A stretch of DNA of 64,000 bases, taken from the NCBI RefSeq assembly GCF_037974355.1, contig NZ_CP150235.1, positions 3,162,001 to 3,226,000 on the forward strand, read 5' to 3'. The stretch comes from Paenibacillus sp. FSL R5-0517 (GTDB lineage Bacteria; Bacillota; Bacilli; Paenibacillales; Paenibacillaceae). Each line of letters opens with the position of its first letter. Position 1 is the first letter of the stretch. The notes beneath the pieces are model-generated. The model saw only the letters and a program-made list of their open reading frames with translations, did not search any database and was not told the DNA's origin. Positions 61,025 through 64,000 of this stretch are shown in pieces. Position numbers and translations under genes: made by a program.

Positions 61025-62338
61025 TTAGAAACCTTCTACGCCTTTATCCTGCATCAGCTGACTAAACTTCTCATCCCAGGATTTGAGCACTTCGTCTGGT
61101 GACAATCCACCAGCGAATTGATCCTGCAACAATCGGTACAATTCACTGCGATCCACCAGCATGTATGCATCCGTTGTTAGCACGGTTTTCTTCGGCGTAA
61201 TGTAATTGTCTACAATATCCTGTTTGTATGCCGGCAGTTCCGGAGTAGTAACGTCACTGAAATTGGATACGTATCCTTTGGAATCCACGATCTGTTGTGC
61301 GACATCTTTGGAAGCGATATAGTCGAGGAACTGTTTGGCTTCATCCAAATGTTTGGATTTCTTCGGAATGAACAGTTGTCCGCCGAGCGGACTTGCACCC
61401 AGACTGGCATTATCCGACGACGGAATCGGGAATACACCCAGTTCCATATTTGGATCTTGCTCGGCCACGCCTTCAATTAACCAATCACCCATAAACATCA
61501 TGGCAACTTCCTTGTTCAGGAATTTACCTACTGCCATGTCATAGCTGTCGCTAAGTACATCGGTGTTGGTGTACCCTTTGGTGTACACTTCATACTGTTG
61601 TTCCAGGAATGTTTTGAATTCGGGAATATCGGACCATTTTTTCTTGTTACTGTTCAACTCATCAAAAAACGTCGGATCATTTTTGGCTACAAAATCGGCA
61701 AAAGCTGCAGCGGGCCAGATGTTGGCAGCCCAGGCATCTTTGTATGGCATGAATACAGGTGTAATGCCACTTGCTTTGATTTTTTCACAGATCGCCAGGA
61801 ATTCTTCGTAGTTCGTTGGAATCGACAACCCGAGTTCTTCAAAGATTTGTTTGTTGTAAACTACCCCTTGCATCCCCGTATCCTGACTGACATGGAAGCT
61901 GTAGAGATGGCCGCCGGAAGAGAGGACGTCCTTGTTCACAATTCTGCTTGCCCAAGGTTCGTTGTCTAGAATCTCGAAGTTCCGTTCAAGGTTCAGGTCC
62001 GTGACAGCACTCGCCAGATTGTACTGAATGATATCAGGCGTTTCATCTACTGCCAGTTTGGTTTGCAATACTGTCGTCGTTTGTTCCGCAGGAATCAGCT
62101 GCAAGTTGACGCGAATGTTCGTTTGTTTTTCAAATGCATCGAGAATGTCCTGCTGAATGAAGGCAGAGTCCTGAGAACTTTTGGAGATTGCCAGCTCCAA
62201 TGTGACCTTGCCACTCTTGCTGTCCCCGCCAGCAGCTGTACCTGAATCCGTATCTCCTGAACCACAAGCGGTTAATGAGATGGATAATAAACTGGCCAGA
62301 ATAATGGAAATCGCCTTTTTTCTTTTTATTGTTTTCAA
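61025..62338 (-). CDS. Extracellular sugar-binding lipoprotein of the second importer
   Basis: The 437-residue protein begins at TTG (MKTIKRKKAISIILASLLSIS) with the lipobox LTACG, and has the family 1 binding-protein pattern LELAISKSSQDSAFIQQDILDAFEKQTNIRVNLQLIPAEQ and GKFLNKEVAMMFMGDWLIEG. It is the first gene of the importer operon. GAGGGGGAT precedes the start. A divergent YesM-type kinase lies upstream, which commonly controls such importers together with a YesN regulator. Confidence 0.92.
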   Translation of the reverse strand: MKTIKRKKAISIILASLLSISLTACGSGDTDSGTAAGGDSKSGKVTLELAISKSSQDSAFIQQDILDAFEKQTNIRVNLQLIPAEQTTTVLQTKLAVDETPDIIQYNLASAVTDLNLERNFEILDNEPWASRIVNKDVLSSGGHLYSFHVSQDTGMQGVVYNKQIFEELGLSIPTNYEEFLAICEKIKASGITPVFMPYKDAWAANIWPAAAFADFVAKNDPTFFDELNSNKKKWSDIPEFKTFLEQQYEVYTKGYTNTDVLSDSYDMAVGKFLNKEVAMMFMGDWLIEGVAEQDPNMELGVFPIPSSDNASLGASPLGGQLFIPKKSKHLDEAKQFLDYIASKDVAQQIVDSKGYVSNFSDVTTPELPAYKQDIVDNYITPKKTVLTTDAYMLVDRSELYRLLQDQFAGGLSPDEVLKSWDEKFSQLMQDKGVEGF

Positions 62339-62364
62339 TGCAAATCCCCCTCTAAAACGTGTAG

Positions 62365-62378
62365 TGAATCCGTTTACA
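62365..62378 (-). promoter_or_regulatory. cre-like site upstream of the second sugar-binding gene
   Basis: On the minus strand TGTAAACGGATTCA matches 12 of 14 positions of the CcpA consensus (mismatches at positions 9 and 10). It lies 27 bases upstream of the binding-protein start. Confidence 0.5.
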
Positions 62379-62544
62379 AGTCCGATTATAGATTTTTTTC
62401 TCTCCTCGGTACATGTCTGTGCTTGAACGTTGATGTGTAAAATCCTGAACTTGAAATCGCTATCATTTCATGGAGTACCGTGATAGAGTAGACATCAATG
62501 TAAGGGATTTCACATCATGTCAGAACAGGAGGGTATCTCTAATA

Positions 62545-64000
62545 ATGGCGAAGTTCATACATAAAACAACTCAATTCAGTTTGCAGACGAAGGTGTTTTT
62601 GACGTTTCTGGCTCTGCTTTTGTTTGTGCTGGGCTGTTTTATCGTTTATGTGAATGTGATCGTTGTCCGTCCGCTCAAATTGAAAACGGAGCAGGATACG
62701 CTCGTGACCGCTACGAAGGTAAGAGAACAAGTTGATCTCTATGTGGAGCAGCAGAACCAGATGTCACAGCGAATATTATCCAGCAAAAATATTTTTGCAG
62801 CCATGGACAAGAGCTCCTCAGCGCATAGTAATTATGAAAGACTGAAACAGATTCGGATCATTAAAGACATCATGTTCCAGGCCATCGGTCCGAGCATGAA
62901 TATCAAGGACATGTCCATCTATGACAATCACGGCATTCTCCTGACGTCATATCTGGGTTCGGGTAATCCACCCGCCATCCTGAACACCCTGATGGAGAGT
63001 AGTCAGATCGGACGAGAGTGGACGGAAAGTGGTTTTGTTCTGCTGCGCCAAGTCGATACCATTTCCTTTGTTCGTACGATCAATGATCAGAATGGCAAGG
63101 TGTACGGTTATCTTAGCATTCAGATGGAACAAGCTTATATACAGAACCTTACGGAAGGCATTACAGCAGGGGAAGTCTATATTCTGAATGAACAAGGAGA
63201 GCAGATGACAGGTACGGAAGCTAGTGAGACATTTGCCAATTGGACAAAGCCTTCATCAGACGAGGGGTTAGATGTCGACAAAGACGACAATTACGTCACA
63301 CATTCTATTTCACCGAGTACAGGTTGGATTACATACATCATAACGCCCAAAAAATCTGTCCTAGGCTCGATCCATTCTGTTCAGACGATGTCCATCCTGC
63401 TGATTACAGCACTGATGCTGGTGTCGTTCGTGTATATCTTCCTGTCGACGCGTAACCTGCTGCTGCCTATCCGCAAGCTACGTAGCCAGATCTGGCGAAT
63501 GAACTACAGCAATATGAATCTGAAAGTGGATGAAACGCCGAAGAATAACGATCTATTGTTGCTGAATGAAGCCTTTCGGGATCTGATGGAGAGGCTTCAA
63601 CAATCCATTGACCGGGAAAAATCGGCGCTTCATGAAGAAGTAAAGGCGCGTAATTCTGCGCTGCAAGCCCAGATCGCACCTCATTTTATTCATAATGTTC
63701 TATATCTGATCAGTATTGCCGCCCAAGAGGGGAAGACCAAAGTTGTATCCGATATGTGTAAACATCTCTCGGACAGTCTGCGTTATATTGTCTCTTCACC
63801 ATACGCGCATGTGACTTTGGCTGAGGAGCTTCAACATACGAGACATTACCTGTCCCTTGTACAGCAAAAGTACGAGGAGGATCTGGAATGGGACATCTGT
63901 GCTGACGAACTGGCGAACGAAATCCGTTTGCCACGGTTGGTCATTCAGCCGTTTGTGGAAAACTGCATTGAACATGCCTTTGCCAACACTGCGCCGCCTT
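62545..64000 (+). CDS. YesM-family sensor histidine kinase, 3' end missing
   Basis: The frame stays open to the right edge, giving 485 residues so far. An N-terminal helix (VFLTFLALLLFVLGCFIVYVNV), an extracytoplasmic dCache-like sensor (about residues 45-270), a second helix (MSILLITALMLVSFVYIFLS) and a HAMP segment are followed by the His_kinase domain with LQAQIAPHFIHNVLYLI and the start of the ATPase N box FVENCIEHAF. Members pair with AraC-type YesN regulators to control sugar transporters. AGGAGGG precedes the ATG. It is divergent from the importer operon. Confidence 0.93.
   Translation, partial: MAKFIHKTTQFSLQTKVFLTFLALLLFVLGCFIVYVNVIVVRPLKLKTEQDTLVTATKVREQVDLYVEQQNQMSQRILSSKNIFAAMDKSSSAHSNYERLKQIRIIKDIMFQAIGPSMNIKDMSIYDNHGILLTSYLGSGNPPAILNTLMESSQIGREWTESGFVLLRQVDTISFVRTINDQNGKVYGYLSIQMEQAYIQNLTEGITAGEVYILNEQGEQMTGTEASETFANWTKPSSDEGLDVDKDDNYVTHSISPSTGWITYIITPKKSVLGSIHSVQTMSILLITALMLVSFVYIFLSTRNLLLPIRKLRSQIWRMNYSNMNLKVDETPKNNDLLLLNEAFRDLMERLQQSIDREKSALHEEVKARNSALQAQIAPHFIHNVLYLISIAAQEGKTKVVSDMCKHLSDSLRYIVSSPYAHVTLAEELQHTRHYLSLVQQKYEEDLEWDICADELANEIRLPRLVIQPFVENCIEHAFANTAPP

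Noticed and set aside
61598..61969. 123-codon + strand frame inside the sugar-binding protein gene
   Set aside because: Antisense to conserved binding-protein sequence, with no ribosome site.
1..64000. Search for CRISPR arrays, rRNA, tRNA, insertion sequences and prophage genes
   Set aside because: No regularly spaced repeats, cloverleaf-like sequences, transposases or integrases were seen by reading; the recurring short repeats are terminators.

Overview
The window looks like chromosomal DNA of a low-to-mid GC endospore-forming Firmicute, most likely Paenibacillus or a close relative. This is inferred from gene content and not from any search. The pointers are a GerA-type germinant receptor operon, AGGAGG-type ribosome binding sites, a bacillithiol deacetylase pair (yojF-bshB2), a YesM-type kinase next to a sugar ABC transporter, catabolite-repression (cre) and Fur boxes of Bacillus type, and a spore-associated ATP-grasp protein. 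I saw no rRNA, tRNA, CRISPR array, phage or insertion sequence.

Layout. 1-2830: a three-gene type III polyketide synthase / methyltransferase / FAD oxidoreductase operon, cut by the left edge. 3000-4692: a PLP aminotransferase and a MaoC-type hydratase. 4851-10092: a sugar-uptake locus with a LacI regulator, an AraC regulator and a binding protein plus two permeases behind a perfect cre box. 10278-14294: a GerA/GerB/GerC germination operon with a small two-helix membrane protein. 14383-20935: a copper-amine-oxidase-N / GH18 protein, a GAF histidine kinase, a LipA-type lipase behind a large inverted repeat, and an AraC/SDR pair. 21343-24162: a family 2 glycoside hydrolase. 24269-27437: a surface glycan or spore locus (ManC-like nucleotidyltransferase, DUF6492-like glycosyltransferase, divergent YheC/D ATP-grasp protein). 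27636-33440: a LytTR two-component system, a class C serine hydrolase and a PQQ-type beta-propeller protein. 33512-39509: a methyltransferase, an SDR, murB, membrane proteins and yojF-bshB2. 39722-43901: a nosD-L-Y-F-TlpA copper-assembly type operon without nosZ. 44090-50657: metE, GNAT, HxlR, uppP and a Fur-boxed siderophore-binding lipoprotein. 50787-53489: a decayed AraC gene, TetR, and a divergent MerR(AdhR)/alcohol dehydrogenase pair. 53676-59073: small genes, an aldo/keto reductase and HelD. 59252-64000: a second sugar ABC transporter with a divergent YesM-family kinase, cut by the right edge.

Several signals tie genes together. A MerR-type operator with a 19-bp promoter spacer occurs both at the adhR/adhA pair and 18 kb away at the SDR at 34430, suggesting one aldehyde-stress regulon. 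Eight near-identical intrinsic terminators built on a GTCGCC / GGCGRC stem, all pointing along the + strand, punctuate the window, including one orphan copy. The lipA and helD genes have long, structured leaders that could regulate expression. Many gene starts given here are internal to the longest reading frame and were chosen from Shine-Dalgarno position.
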